64,000 nucleotides of DNA from Nyssa sinensis. Its lineage: Eukaryota; Streptophyta; Magnoliopsida; Cornales; Nyssaceae. A program made the translations under genes and the position numbers. Of this stretch, positions 1-11,534 are shown piece by piece (within the stretch, counting starts at the first letter, position 1; each line of letters starts with the position of its first letter). A model generated the notes under the pieces. The model had not been told where the DNA came from, searched no databases, and saw only the letters and a program-made list of their open reading frames with translations. Location of the stretch: contig CM018037.1 in assembly GCA_008638375.1 (NCBI GenBank), positions 37,715,576 through 37,779,575 of the forward strand, in the 5' to 3' direction.

Positions 1-17
1 AGGGGCAGCGCATATAC

Positions 18-145
18 CTGCAGCATAATTTGTAAGGCCCACTTCAAGTCCATAGCAGGGGTAGCTCATGGGTATAAGCAGCTGCAAGAATCATGTCCCC
101 AACAATACTAGCAGATACAATCTGTGCAATTATATCCTTGTTGGT
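18..145 (-). pseudogene. RPL5 (uL18) exon fragment
   Basis: One minus-strand exon of cytosolic ribosomal protein L5. The translation reads [18 protein letters not shown] and then [11 protein letters not shown], followed after a +1 shift by [12 protein letters not shown]; both blocks match the conserved centre of plant RPL5. An AG acceptor precedes position 145, and the exon ends in a GT donor at 17-16, so it kept genomic exon borders rather than being copied from mRNA. The extra base in the codon after the HELP motif breaks the frame. It is the leftmost of four unrelated host-gene pieces on this strand (RPL5, glutathione reductase, tyrosine aminotransferase, SEC14). The window edge hides anything further left. 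Family identity is fairly sure; its origin as a captured fragment is inferred. Confidence 0.75.
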
Positions 146-1191
146 CTAATAGGAGTGTTAAGGTAATTTTACCAGAGAATGGAACCATGACAATCACATT
201 TGCTTTCTTAAGTTTAACACCAGAACTAACTTGTCAAATGTTAACTTACTTGAGCCTGAAAATTGCTTTTATAAAGCATCATACTAGGTATAAATCGAGG
301 TCCATCAGAGTTCTTAACCTCCACCCTTTTCACCAAGGCACCAATCACAAGAAACCCATTGCACAGAAACCCAACACCCCACTCAACATGCAAAATAAAT
401 AAATAAACAAATAAAAAGACAAAATGAAAATGACCCAACATATAGATCACATTTTGAACCATTAACAATAACAGCAGGAATTCTTCATTTATGGTAATTC
501 CTAAACAAAATCATTGAAAATTATAATGCTTCTTGCAAACATCAAGTAAAAATGCTTAAAGAAGATGAAGATTATATTGGAAATGGATAAACAAGTACTT
601 ACACTCAATATTTCTATTATATCACATGAAGTTTTCTGATCTAATCAAGATGAAAAGACCACATGTGAATTTTCTATTGCTCCTTTATTTGCCCAAATAA
701 AGTTCACAACTTTGCTCAAAAATAAAAAATCATATCATGGATGTGAATTGCGATTGAGATTGCCAAGCTGGCTAGGGTTTGCTTAGCCCGTCAGTTTCTA
801 AAATCCGGAGAACTCAAATTTCTTCCAGAGGATGTTCTAGTTATTTCTCATAAAAATAATCTATGGCAAGAAGCAGTGGAGCATCAGTTCGACATAATTC
901 AATTGATGGGATAATTTGCAGCAGAACTAGATGGCAATCAACTCATGGTAAGTGCAACTGCACGAAAGTCCCCTAGTAGGTCCAATAATGATAAGTATGG
1001 ACCATCCTTATCATGAACAGCAAATATTATCAAACGCACCTCACAATTCATTAGAGGGTAGAAACTTCGACGGCTTAAGAAATATCAGAATTAAGAAAAA
1101 TCGGTATAAAGGGCATAAGGATAAGTTATGTAAAATTCTCACCAAAACAAGACAGGCCAGCTGTGCGGCAGATTGATTGACATGATTCATG
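146..1191. other. Unassigned AT-rich spacer
   Basis: This stretch lies between the RPL5 and glutathione reductase fragments. It may be intron or flanking sequence captured with them. The short frames here (for example at 952-1176) have no recognisable domain. I see no repeat or RNA gene. Confidence 0.4.
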
Positions 1192-1525
1192 CTAAACCCC
1201 TGTTGCAGCCTTAGCCTCAGAATCCATCTTCCCCTAAAACAATTTGAACAAGAACTGTAGTCAATCAACAGACTTCAAGAACATGAAAGAATTTGGTATA
1301 AATGTGTCCCTGGGGTTTTATCAAAATAAAATGATATGAGCCGCAGAACTTGTATTAACAATTTCAGAAAACATTCAAGGGAGAGAAAGCAGAAGAACCT
1401 GCACAATTTCTGCTGAATCTTCTCCACACACGTGCAATCCCAGAAGCTTGTTCGTCTTTGCACATACAACAAGTTTCATGAAAACTCGGTCAGGAAGTCT
1501 TGAAAGAGTTGCCTTCAAGGGCCTG

Positions 1526-4500
1526 TGTAATATCCCGACCCGGGATACCGGGTCATATGGTATGCATTACGAGACAATGAAAAAATTGTATAAAAATTTT
1601 TACACTAAAGAGAAAAATTAATTAATTAAATAATTAATTAATGTATAATATTGGAATATATTTAATTGTTAAAATTAAATATAAATAAACACACATATAC
1701 ACACATTATGTTGTATTGTGTGTGTGTATTATGAAATGTGTATAAATATGTATATATATAAATACATGTACACAAGGAAGAATATCTATATATATATATA
1801 ATGTATATACATGTGAACAGTGTGTGAACAGTGCAGTGTGTGTGTGTCGGCTGGTGTGTGTGTGTGTGTCTTGTATATATGTGTATATGTATATATATGT
1901 GTATATTATATGTATAAATATCTTGCCAAAATTAAATGCAAGGAAGAAAAGAGAAAAAGTAAAATTTATGAGATGGGAGAGCTATGTAGGGCTAGAAATC
2001 AGAATGAAGAGAGAGAGAACTGTAGAGAGAGAATGGAGGAGAGAGAAAGGGTCGGTCACTTTATCTTTAAATAGCCAAGCATGCAAACCATGCTTTCTGC
2101 TTGCAAAAGAAACCAAAAGAAGAAGAAGTAAGGAGAATAGAGAGAGAATTGGAAGAAGAACAAGAGAGAAATCAAGTGTAAACAGGTAAAGTTTCCAATT
2201 TTTACATTTTTCTCTCTCTAAGATTTTGAGCATGATAGGAACTGTTTTGAGTTGTTATGTATATATGATGCTTAAGATGTGTCTAGAAGTGTATTAAGCA
2301 TGAAATTTAAGCTTTAAAACACCTAAAAACACCTAACCCAGAAGCATCCTCCATTAAAGACCATGCTTATAGCAGGTCTGACCCGATGGAAACCAAACTT
2401 TGTTTGGTGTATAAGGACCTCTAGTAGACCCTACAAGCATGTTAAAAACCTACGTACGCGACCTTGAAGCTCAAAAATCGACCCTCAAATGTCAAGGTGC
2501 AGGTTACGGGTTTACACCCCAAACCTCTAAACTCATAATTTAAGCTATTTCTTTAAATGAAAACTGAATCCCCATGAAGAGGGGATCAGAACAAGCCAAG
2601 CCTCATCGAAAATGGTTAAGAAACGAGCATGAACCGAGGGTGATACAGGTTTAGCTATCGCGACCGAAACCGAACACACGAACGAGTTTTGAACTCCAAA
2701 ATGAATGCCAATCGATTTGTATATACCTTAGGAATAATTTGGGACCAAAACAGTGGAGATTGGCTGAGTAGAAATGCACGAAATAGGAAGAAATGAATTC
2801 GGGAACTAGGGCAACAGTAGAGTCGACGTGGGGAAGACGAAGACAAGTTAACTCGGTTTTAAAAATAGGGCTGGGTCGACTCAGACAGGTGGCAGCCTCT
2901 GGGCTTGCCACCGATTAATTGGAACGGCGTCGTTTTGAATGTCGGTTAAGTAAATGGACGCTAGGGCTGACGTCATGATGACGTCAGCCACATGTAAATA
3001 AACCAGATAGACCGGTTGGTTTACAACCAGACCGGACCGGTTCACTTCCAATTTAACTGAACCCTTTGGTTTTTCTAAATTAATTAAAATAAAATAAACC
3101 ATAACTTCCTATATTTACGGATTGACCCCTGGGCTTTAGAAAAATTATACTGAGGCCCAACTGAGGGAAAAATTATGCATTTAGACCCCTGGAAAAATAA
3201 TTAAATAATTAATTTAATTATTTAATAAATGAGGTTAAATTACTATTTTGCCCTTGTGGCATAAATAGAGCAAACGAAGTCCAAATTAAACATATGAATA
3301 GTGTAATTTTACTATTTTGAACATTCTGAGATCAATGGTAGGGTCCGTTTTAGGAGACGGAGCCCGAAAAAAATAAATACACGTAAGGGGTAAATGACCA
3401 AAATACCCCTTGACCAAAATTTACAAGTTATTAGTATATTCTTACTATCTTGGACCTTCTGAGTCCAATAGTGAGGCCCACAACACGAAATGGAGTCCCG
3501 AAAAATAAAGACACGTAAAGGGGTAAAAAGACCAAAATACCCCTGGTACCCCTAAAGCCGAAATGAGATCAGAAAAGGTCTAAATTGACTTTCTTTAACG
3601 TCCCGGACTCAAAAATGGAGTCCAAATTACGAAGCGAAGTACAAAAAAATGTGACACGCAAACGATAAATGACCATTTTGTCCTTTTACATATAATAGTC
3701 CGAATTAAATGATTGGAAAGCCTAAACTGACTTTCTTCGACACTCCGGACTCAATGGTAGAGTCTATTCGACCAAAAGAAATGTCTAAGATAAAAAGACA
3801 TAAAATTTGATGAATAGCATCTGTTAGATGACTATGAACTGAAATAATGCCAAAGTACTAATACTAAGGCAAGTACGAGAAATGAAATGCGAAAAGACAC
3901 GACACGTAAACATGTTAAATAAATAACTTTAAATTAAAGTTAATGGAACTCCCAGAAGAGTATGATTGTAGAATTTTGTTTTCTTGACACGTTAAATTGT
4001 GTTTTAAACAGAGAAATTAATAGACACAAAAATGAATCAAGAACGAGAAGTTCCCCCAATGATGACGAGGGCACAAATAGCAAATGACCCGAAGCAGAAA
4101 GTTTTTCGGGAGAAGTTAGAAAAACAACTCCAAATAGTTCAGAAATATATTCGGATTTCCAAAACAAATGAAGTGGTCTGTGTTAGCCCCTTCATTTACA
4201 AGACTATAACTAAGGAGCAACTAGCAGCGAAAAAGATTAAGAAACAGGAGGACACCGAAACGCTGCAAGAATGGCTTCATAGATTGAAGGAAGCCAAAAG
4301 AAAGGTGACTAAATAGATCGAAAACCAGAAGTACGAGGTGAGTAACCCTGTGTTTGAATTGGAGATTTAACTCCATGGATTTGAAAAGTTTTAAGTTCAA
4401 TGATGTGAAGTATTTGAAGTTTCAAATTCAGTATTTACATGATGCAACTTTTAATTGTACTGTTTTATAACTCTATTATGACATGCTCAGTGATTGGTAT

Positions 4501-5673
4501 CTATCATAGTTTTCTCAAAACATATTTCAGCATGTCTAAAGTTTTAAATGCCAAATTATGTTAAATATCCTGAATTTGATAGTTACAAGTATTTGAAGTT
4601 CTATTGTAGAAATTGTACATTTCATGTTTTTAAATATTCATGAAAGTATCTATTGAAGAAGTTATGTGATAAATGTTTTACAAGATAAACGGTACTAAGT
4701 ACCACCCCCTATGAAGGTTGAAATCCTTCGGGATTCAACAGTAAATGCCCAGTAGCAGGATCTAATCTCCCAGGCAAAAGAGATCGACAGTATTGGCAGT
4801 AAAATGGGAGTCTGGTTCGAAACAGATTCCACCTAATTAAAGAGAAAAGATGACAAAGTGATTTTGGAAATGGAAGCAGGTTTTACCCTCATTTTCAAAT
4901 ACATATTTATGTGATTTAAAGTTTATATACTTTATCTGATGAAGTACGAGTTCTGCTTGGATATCTTAAATGTTTCCAAGCTATTTGAAATGCATATGTT
5001 TTGAGTTAAATACTCTATTTATCGAAGTACGAATTTAGGTTGAATACTTTAAATGTTTCAAAGCTATATGTTTTAATAATGCATGTACTTTGTTTTCTAA
5101 ATTGTATAAGCAATTGGCAGTGAATGTTTTACAACTCTTATGTACTAAAAACCACTGCTAATTGAAAACCCCATGACGAACACTGGAATTGCTCACAAGC
5201 TTAGATTAGCTTACCCGGACTTTGTTCGGACCCCCCTTTCAGGTGATGCAGCAGACAGGGTCTTAAGGACAACGACGATGAGTCTAGCTGTTTTTGGAAG
5301 AATGTGTTTAAGTAGTTTCTTTTGAAGAACCTATGAACATTAGTGGTACGTTTTGTATTAATAGACAATGTAAGAATATGTAATAGGCCCTCAGGGCAAC
5401 CGAATATGTATTGTATTAATGTATGAAGTCTTTAAGTTTTAGTTATACTCTGAATGTGTGACCATATATGCTATGTATGGAACAGCAGTATCGGACAAAT
5501 GTGCATAATCTAAAATGAGAAAAGAAAAGAAAAAGTTTTTCACGCTTCCGCAATCATGTGTAGCACATCTATTCGATACCGCTGCAGATGCAAGCCTTGT
5601 CTCGGGGCCTTCGGGTCTCGGGGCGACGATCGCGATCCGGTAATCCGTAGAGGGTGGGTTTCGGGTCGTGACA
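1526..5673 (+). mobile_element. 4.1 kb TG...CA element with 5-bp TSD (solo-LTR-like), copy A
   Basis: The element starts TGTAATATCCCGACCC and ends GGGTTTCGGGTCGTGACA. It is flanked by the direct repeat GCCTG (1521-1525 and 5674-5678) and sits inside a glutathione reductase exon. TG...CA ends and a 5-bp duplication fit an LTR element. No gag or pol was seen, so a solo LTR about 4.1 kb long is the simplest reading; a non-autonomous element is possible. It shares blocks with copy C (48832-52809), including CCTACATACGCGACCTT near 2449 and 49892 and TTTCAGGTGATGCA near 5237 and 52476. A TA/TG-rich stretch lies at about 1690-1920. A GA-rich, leader-like stretch with a possible splice donor (CAGGTAAAG) lies near 2185. 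The element ends differ from the surrounding Tat-like LTRs, so it is another family. Confidence 0.75.
4032..4316 (+). CDS. 94-residue lysine-rich ORF inside copy A, unknown
   Basis: An ATG-started frame of 94 codons inside the 4.1 kb element. The product is rich in Lys, Glu and Gln (for example AAKKIKKQEDTETLQEW) and is probably helical. No known domain is recognisable. The equivalent part of copy C (about 51.2 kb) does not show it. It could be a remnant of gag-like or captured sequence, or a chance frame. I cannot assign a function. Confidence 0.25.
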   Translation: MNQEREVPPMMTRAQIANDPKQKVFREKLEKQLQIVQKYIRISKTNEVVCVSPFIYKTITKEQLAAKKIKKQEDTETLQEWLHRLKEAKRKVTK

Positions 5674-6091
5674 GCCTGAAGTTTGCTGTGAAGATATCAA
5701 CATCACCATATTCTTTTAGAGCCTGCACAAATCGTTAAAACATTAAGCGGAACAAGCCAAACAGAGATGTTGCAGATGTAGTTCAAAACTTGTGTCACCT
5801 GCTCTTCAGTAAGACCAACTTGTCCAAGGGGGGGCTGGGAAAAAAAGCAGATGGTACAGCCTTATTCAAAAGCAGATAAAAATCTGGTCAGGAAGGTATC
5901 AATTATTCTCTTAAATCTTTATCAATGAATAAAAAACCCAATGCACTTTCTCATTTGGCACTTGGTTGGCAGAAAGAGAACAAACAAAAGAATTCGGAAG
6001 TAATTATTGCAGCTCATGAGAGTGAAAATTAATATAAAGAAAGCATTGAAAAAAAGTATTTGTTAGCATAAAATTAACTACAGAAATTTAC

Positions 6092-6429
6092 TAGGTAGAA
6101 CTATCACAGATTCCTCCTTGGCAAGCTTAACACAGAAGTCCAAATCATCATCGATGTCTTCCAACAGTGACAGATTTAGTTTCACCTAAAATCAAAACAT
6201 TACTTGGGATAAGTGACATCTCTGATCCATTTCATTTGAATAACAAAACAAACTCAAATCTCTACATCCATACCATTACAAACATAGAACCTTCAGGTTT
6301 GCTTGGGCAAGTAATGTAAGGGATCTCCTTAATTCTATCATAACAGATGTCTGCAGCTTCTCTCAATATATTAACAATTTTCAAAAAGAAATCCTTGTTT
6401 GTTTTCTCAAGTATCTGAGGAACTGCCCC
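6092..6429 (-). pseudogene. Tyrosine aminotransferase fragment (two exons)
   Basis: Two minus-strand exons from the C-terminal half of a tyrosine or nicotianamine aminotransferase-like PLP enzyme. Exon 6429-6274 reads GAVPQILEKTNKDFF, then ILREAADICYDRIKEIP and CPSKPEGSMFVM before a GT donor. Exon 6185-6092 reads [17 protein letters not shown] and then [11 protein letters not shown]. Both have AG acceptors and GT donors, and the frame is continuous across the pair. The PLP lysine region and all 5' exons are absent, as is the last exon (GLKNWLRITF in the family). Upstream on the same strand comes SEC14 (7491 and above), and downstream comes glutathione reductase. These genes are not normally neighbours or fused, so this is best read as a captured or rearranged fragment. 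Confidence 0.8.
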
Positions 6430-7490
6430 CTGATGATATAAAAAAACATAAATATCTTATTTCCAGAAGAAAAGTAAGATGATCATAGTAGAATGATTAG
6501 TATAGTATGTTCATTGTCTCCAAGTGAAGTTAAAGGTTCAGAAAATAAATAATAAGAGATGAAACTTGCAAATTTCTGAAGCATAACATAAATACATACA
6601 CTACAACACATATTTTGGGATAATTTTACTTATACATGGTATGATCAAGCTAGACTTCATTCCACTAGGAGTCATCCAACATACAAAAGAAAAGTTGCTA
6701 TCAGAATATGTCAAGAGACATTGCAATCACCCTCCATAACCACTTACAAAATATGAACAACAAATAAAGTAATAGATTAACTGTAAACAATTCTACTTCA
6801 TTTGTGTTAGTATTTTGATAAGAAATGAATCCTAACAATTAGGATTTGGCAATATGGCCTTTATTATGTTGCTAATATCTATCAGAAGCCTAATTACTCA
6901 GATATTATATTAAATCATAGTTGTTGTACACTTGTAAAATATGTTTTTCAATATTGTTGTACATGTGATATTCTTATTAATACACACACCTCACATTCAG
7001 AATAATGTTCACGGTAAGAGAAGAGTCAATAATTCAAACCACAAAAGAAAAAGTGATGCAGTGATCAAATGATATAGGCTTCAATTTTCAGGAGAAACCA
7101 TTCTCCTATGTAATTTAAATGAAAATATCATTATGCTGCCAAATGCTAGTTACAGAATGGATTTTTTTATAACTATTTATGATGCTACAAGAATGGAGAA
7201 TGAATTTGACAATATAAGAGAGAATACCAATATAATACAAAACCTTGATCTATTCAATAGCAGGCCTTAAAAGATAAAATTAATGCACCATTTGATCACA
7301 CTAAGCAGGGAGCACTTAGAATGCTACATCAGCACCTCAAATTACAATTGCTTGTAAAGTTCCAAGTTTTAAGCAATTTGCTCTAGTATTTGTTACCCAG
7401 AACCTGGTGAAGAAAACCATTAACTAGTTTAGTGAATTCACTTGATCAAAATCAGTACTACTCTGAGAAGAATATATACAAATGGCTTAC
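6430..7490. other. Intron-like AT-rich spacer
   Basis: Sequence between the SEC14 fragment and the tyrosine aminotransferase fragment. It has no coding signal on either strand that I can support. Somewhere within it the intron of one gene must pass into that of the other; no sharp boundary is visible by eye. Confidence 0.4.
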
Positions 7491-8356
7491 ATGAATCTTT
7501 GCAGTGGTCTTGGGATCAAGGAATGATTTAACAGTGTTCCATAAAAGCCTAAATCCAGAACCAGCGTTGATGATGTACATTCAGCACAGGGTCTACAATG
7601 AAGACACATTCAAATGAGAACTTAGAAGGGAGGAAAAAAGAAACTATCATCTTCACTAAGGATAAAACCAAGAAACTTATGGCATTAACTTGAGCTAGCA
7701 GAGTTGAAATGAGTACCTCAGGATAATTGTCACGATCAACCTTTTGAAGGCCTGAACAAGTTCTGTAGCAGCTTTGTTGAAACTTTTTAGCAATTTAGCA
7801 ATTTCATTTAAAACATTCAGAATATAGAAGGGTTTTTTTTTTTCCTGCTTCTAAACGTTGAAGGTGGTTGATTTTAATATATTTCATTTGAGGATTTGTT
7901 AATTTGAAAAATAAGTGGGTCAACTATGTTCGGTTGACTAAAATTAATTGTAAGGATCCCCGCATACCACTCCTTGAACATCCAGAATAGTTGTGCTATG
8001 ATCAATGTGCTTTTTGGCTGCAATTGAACATGATGGGAACTTGACAACAAAGGTTCTCTCAAACTCCTGTACATGGTAATTCACGTAGCGGTCCAAAGTT
8101 GTGACTTGCATAAGCTTGGTTGCATTAACTTGGCCAAGTCTTTCAATATAAACAGGTCGTCCATCCTTATCAACACCATGATGTCCTTCCGGATAGTATT
8201 TCAAGATCTCTTCCTTTTCCTCAAAAGCAAAGTCCTAAATAAAATTAAAAGAGAATATATTCAGAGACAATACGATAATAAATAAAAGGGCTCTTGCACA
8301 TAGTTATACGGAGACATTTCAAACCAATGATCACTGATATTTCCCACAATTACCTC

Positions 8357-8993
8357 TGATATACCATAAAAGAACAGGCAAATCAACACTTGACACGTGT
8401 AACCACAGTCTGACCTATGCTCAGCCAACATGATTCTCATTCAGCCAATAATGAAAAGCTCAAGCATCCAGATCATCATACAAGGTCAGAAGTGGCCGAA
8501 CATATATATATCCAGAACAGATCACAGGGTCCAGACCAACACTCCAAAACTCGTCACCGCCTTAGCGGATGCCGAGCAGGGAATAAGGAAGCGGTCTTCA
8601 ACAAGGAAGCAGTCTTCAACAAGGAAACTACCATCTATGGTTATCTCTATGCAAGGTAGCTGCAATCTCCGGTAATCAAATCCCTATATTCAGGGCATCT
8701 ATGGTTATCTCTATGCAAGGTAACTGCAATCTCCGGTGATCAAATCCCTATATTCATGGCTTCGAATCCTAATCAACTTAGGAAAGCCACGGCTTATAAA
8801 TTAAACCCTAAAGGTACGCCTTATTTTTTATGCTCATTCTTTGGCTTTCAATACAGTCTTTTCAATTCTTTTACTTACTTAAGCATCGGAGCGGCTACCG
8901 CCGGAGCCAATCCGGTGGTCCTCTGATTATCTTTCTGAGTGTTCTACAGGTCACGGAGTCCATACTTATTGCGAGCCGAAAAGTGCAGCATCA
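8357..8993 (+). repeat. 5' LTR of Tat-like copy 1
   Basis: 637 bp with TG...CA ends, pairing with 19289-19925. It contains the direct repeat of GGTTATCTCTATGCAAGG (near 8639 and 8703) and a TATAAATTAAACCC box near 8795 that may be promoter-related. The insertion lies directly after GAGGT on the SEC14 sense strand, i.e. at a splice donor. Confidence 0.95.
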
Positions 8994-9015
8994 GTTTGGC
9001 GCCATCTGTGGGAAC
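8994..9015 (+). other. Primer-binding site of Tat-like copy 1
   Basis: TTGGCGCCATCTGTGGGAA lies immediately after the 5' LTR. The same site in copy 2 (54453 onward) reads TTGGCACCGTCTGTGGGAA. Such sites in Ogre/Tat elements are described as complementary to a tRNA-Arg 3' end; the tRNA assignment here is from memory of that literature and was not tested. Confidence 0.7.
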
Positions 9016-9073
9016 CGACTAATCTCCAAAGTGCTCTACTCATAAAACTCATCTCTTTCCCCACCGGTAAACC

Positions 9074-10746
9074 ATGGCACCAAATCTCCGACCACGACAG
9101 AATACTCAGAATTCGCAAAACGCTCAACGTCAACCGCCTGCTCCCCGCACAAGAGGGCCAGCGGCCAATCCTATGCGACAAGAGATCGAAGCAATAAAAC
9201 GACACAATGAACTGGTGTAGGAGCAGTTGTTTACCATCACTAGAACACTAGCGACACTTACGTAGAACCAAGCGACTGGTTTTCCTAGCTCGCCGGTCAA
9301 CTTCGTTGCAGGAACGCAACCTCTTGTTGCTACAGAGAACGAAGAACTTCATGCGCAGGCTCCAACTAACCAGCCTGGGCACCCCTCAGGCGTTCCTTGC
9401 GCTGGCCAAGATCCCCAGCCATCAACAGTCCTTGGCTGGGGAACATCCGCCTTCGTCCCCGACATCCATTACCAGAGCACTACTCGAGCCCCAACTCCAA
9501 GGGCCTCGGGAGCACACCCGGCACCGCAGGAGCCTCCTCATGCAGCACCAAACCATCCAGTTCGGAATCCTCCTCCGTCCGAAGGGCGTAATCAACCCTA
9601 CTACCCTGAAGCCGAGGCTGTCAGGTAGGGTTCACAAGATGTCAGAGTCAAAGACCCGCGGAGGGTAGAGGAAATTGCCGAGTCAATAGACCGGACAATT
9701 ACCTTGAGAGGACCTCAGAACCCTCCAGAACAAGACGAACTGGCCAGGCTACTCGGAAGGCTAGCCACCCCATTCACTCACACCATCATGTCAGAAGAGA
9801 GGCCCAGAAAATTCATGGTGCCCAAATTCACCTTGTACGATGGATCTGGAGATCCAGGAGATCACCTCTCTCATTACCAGCATACGATGGCCCTTCACGG
9901 AGCCTCTGATGCTTTCATGTGCCGAACGTTCATCACCAGCCTGAAGGGAACTGCTCTGAAGTGGTTCCACAACCTCCTACCGAGCTCTGTTACCAGCTTC
10001 TACGAGCTCGGTAGACAGTTTTTGGACAGATTTATGACCAGCAGAAGGCTCAGAAGGGGGCCAGAATTCCTGCTAAACGTCAAGCAAACTAGGGAGGAAT
10101 CCTTCAGAGCCTACATTGTGCGCTTCAACACCGAGCTCACAGAGATCACTGACTGCAGCCCGAAATTCCTTGTAGCAGCCCTGACTGCCGGGCTTGCCCA
10201 AGGTGGGTTCAGAGATTCCTTGACGAAAAGCCCTCCTGCAGAGATCAGACCCAGAGGGACAATCCAAAGCGGGAGGACCACAAGAAGGAGGATCACAGAA
10301 GAGACTCCAACAAAAAAAGGGCCAGGAGCCTAGAGAAGAGAACAGCACCCAGAGCTGTGTACAACTCCGGACCGAGGGAGTTCACCAATTTCACTTCTCT
10401 GAATACCACACCGAACCAGGTACTCCGGCAAATCCGAGATCGGGAGAACCTGATGTGGCCGGAACCAATCAAGGGAGATCCCAGCCTGCGGGACCAAAGT
10501 AAGTATAGTAATTTCCATAAAGATCATGGATATACAACTAACACTTGCAGGACCCTCCGATATGAGATAGAGCAGCTCATAAAGAAGGGGCGTCTTCGGG
10601 AGTTCGTCAAGCAGGACGGAAGGCAAAACCCCCAAGAAGACAAGCCTCAGCAGCGGCCCGACCAGAGGCCCGAACAGAGGTAGGAGCAGAGGGAGGGACG
10701 TAACGAGCCCCAGAGGCAGAACAATCACGTCATCTACATCCTCCAT
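9074..10746 (+). pseudogene. gag of Tat-like copy 1 (broken)
   Basis: Gag starts at the ATG at 9074 (MAPNLRPRQN) but meets an in-frame TAG near 9218. The conserved Retrotrans_gag core is open at 9704-10333: RKFMVPKFTLYDGSGD, the motif LSHYQHTMALHGASD, then TALKWFHNLLPSSVTSF and LGRQFLDRFMTSRR. Against copy 2 (55905-55995) roughly 80 bp are missing near 10243, which shifts the frame. The rest continues in another frame at 10357-10683 (REFTNFTSLNTTPNQVL, then CRTLRYEIEQLIKKGRLRE), corresponding to the C-terminal CX2C-like zone that in copy 2 reads YCNFHKDHRHTTNSC. It packages element RNA when intact. At least one stop and one deletion make it non-functional. Confidence 0.85.
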
Positions 10747-10767
10747 GCTGACTCCCCTGTCACAGGA

Positions 10768-11361
10768 ATGTCCAACAGGGCAAGAAAGAGATACGCTCGG
10801 GAGGCCAGAGCCGCCCCAAACGTACTACAGATCTCCAACGTTGAAAAGAGGCTCAAGCCAGCACCGGAGATCCAATTCACCAAGCAAGATCTAGTAGGGG
10901 TACACTGCCCTCACAGTGATGCCCTTGTTATCACCCTCAGAATCGCCAACTTCGAGACTAGAAGAGTCCTGGTTGATACTAGAAGCTCCGTCAACATACT
11001 GTTTTATGAACCGCTTAAGCAGATGGGGATAGACCAGGACAACGTCAAGCCCACCACTACCGTAATGGCAGCTTTTGATGGCAACCTCAGCACCCCTTTG
11101 GGGAGGGTCGACCTTCCTACCACTGTAGGAGAAGGTGAAGGGCAGAAGACCACCATCTCGGAGTATATGGTGTTGAACATGAAGTCTCCCTACAACGTCA
11201 TAATCGGGAGACCCTGGTTACATCAGATAGGGGCAGTCACTTCGACCCTCCATCAGTGTCTGAAGTACGTCCACAACCAGAGCGTGCACTCTGTCAGAGG
11301 ATGCCATCCAACCTCCCGGGAGTGCCACGTTATTGCCCTTAAAGAGAAGGCTCCCAAATAG
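10768..11361 (+). pseudogene. Aspartic protease region, Tat-like copy 1
   Basis: Open frame covering the gag-pol protease domain. The conserved entry HCPHSDALVITLRIANF is followed by the active-site block VDTRSSVNILFYEPL and the flap-side motif PYNVIIGRPWLHQIGA. The canonical aspartic-protease triad is D-T/S-G; here the glycine is Arg (DTR). Copy 2 has DIG at the same place. The enzyme would cut the polyprotein, but this copy is probably inactive. The frame ends at TAG 11359-11361, before the RT frame. Confidence 0.8.
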
Positions 11362-11534
11362 CAATTACAGCACACTCGGGACTGTGTAGATCTGGTATTC
11401 ACTCACTCTCCCGAGGTGGAGGATTGCCCATCCGGCATTGAAGAACCCCTAAGCCCAAGGGGACGCGACAGCCGAGCCAAACCTGTTGGCGAGCCTATTA
11501 AAGTTCTGGTCAGTTCAGAAGCAGAGGGGCGTAC

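Larger units (their letters stand above)
1192..5860 (-). pseudogene. Glutathione reductase 3' fragment, split by a 4.1 kb insertion
   Basis: Three minus-strand pieces of plastid-type glutathione reductase, the NADPH-dependent flavoenzyme that reduces glutathione disulphide. Piece 1 (5860-5799) starts AVPS and, after a -1 shift at a run of seven T, reads SQPPLGQVGLTEEQ before a GT donor. Piece 2 (5722-5674 joined to 1520-1399) reads ALKEYGDVDIFTANFR, then [17 protein letters not shown], ending [13 protein letters not shown] and a GT donor. Piece 3 (1233-1192) is the tail GKMDSEAKAATGV and a TAG stop. The exon normally between pieces 2 and 3, which encodes most of the C-terminal dimerisation part (GFAVAVKAG onward), is absent from the short gap 1234-1398. 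Removing the insertion at 1526-5673 and one GCCTG copy restores piece 2 exactly. The frameshift, the missing exon and the lack of 5' exons make this a non-functional fragment. Confidence 0.85.

Noticed and set aside
1820..2189. Overlapping plus-strand frames of 84 and 121 codons
   Set aside because: They run through TG/TA microsatellite and GA-rich leader of the 4.1 kb element; composition alone explains the open frames.
1526..5673. DNA transposon with inverted terminal repeats (both ends begin TGT..A..CCC)
   Set aside because: Only about seven scattered bases match between ends, while TG...CA with exact 5-bp duplications in copies A and C fits LTR biology better.
8417..8675. Frames of about 80 codons present in both LTRs of Tat-like copy 1 (also near 19349)
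   Set aside because: They are in two overlapping frames of LTR sequence and recur only because the LTR is duplicated; no protein features.
10330..10746. A 138-codon minus-strand frame rich in Leu and Val
   Set aside because: Reverse shadow of the gag C-terminal region; equivalent shadows appear opposite copy 2.
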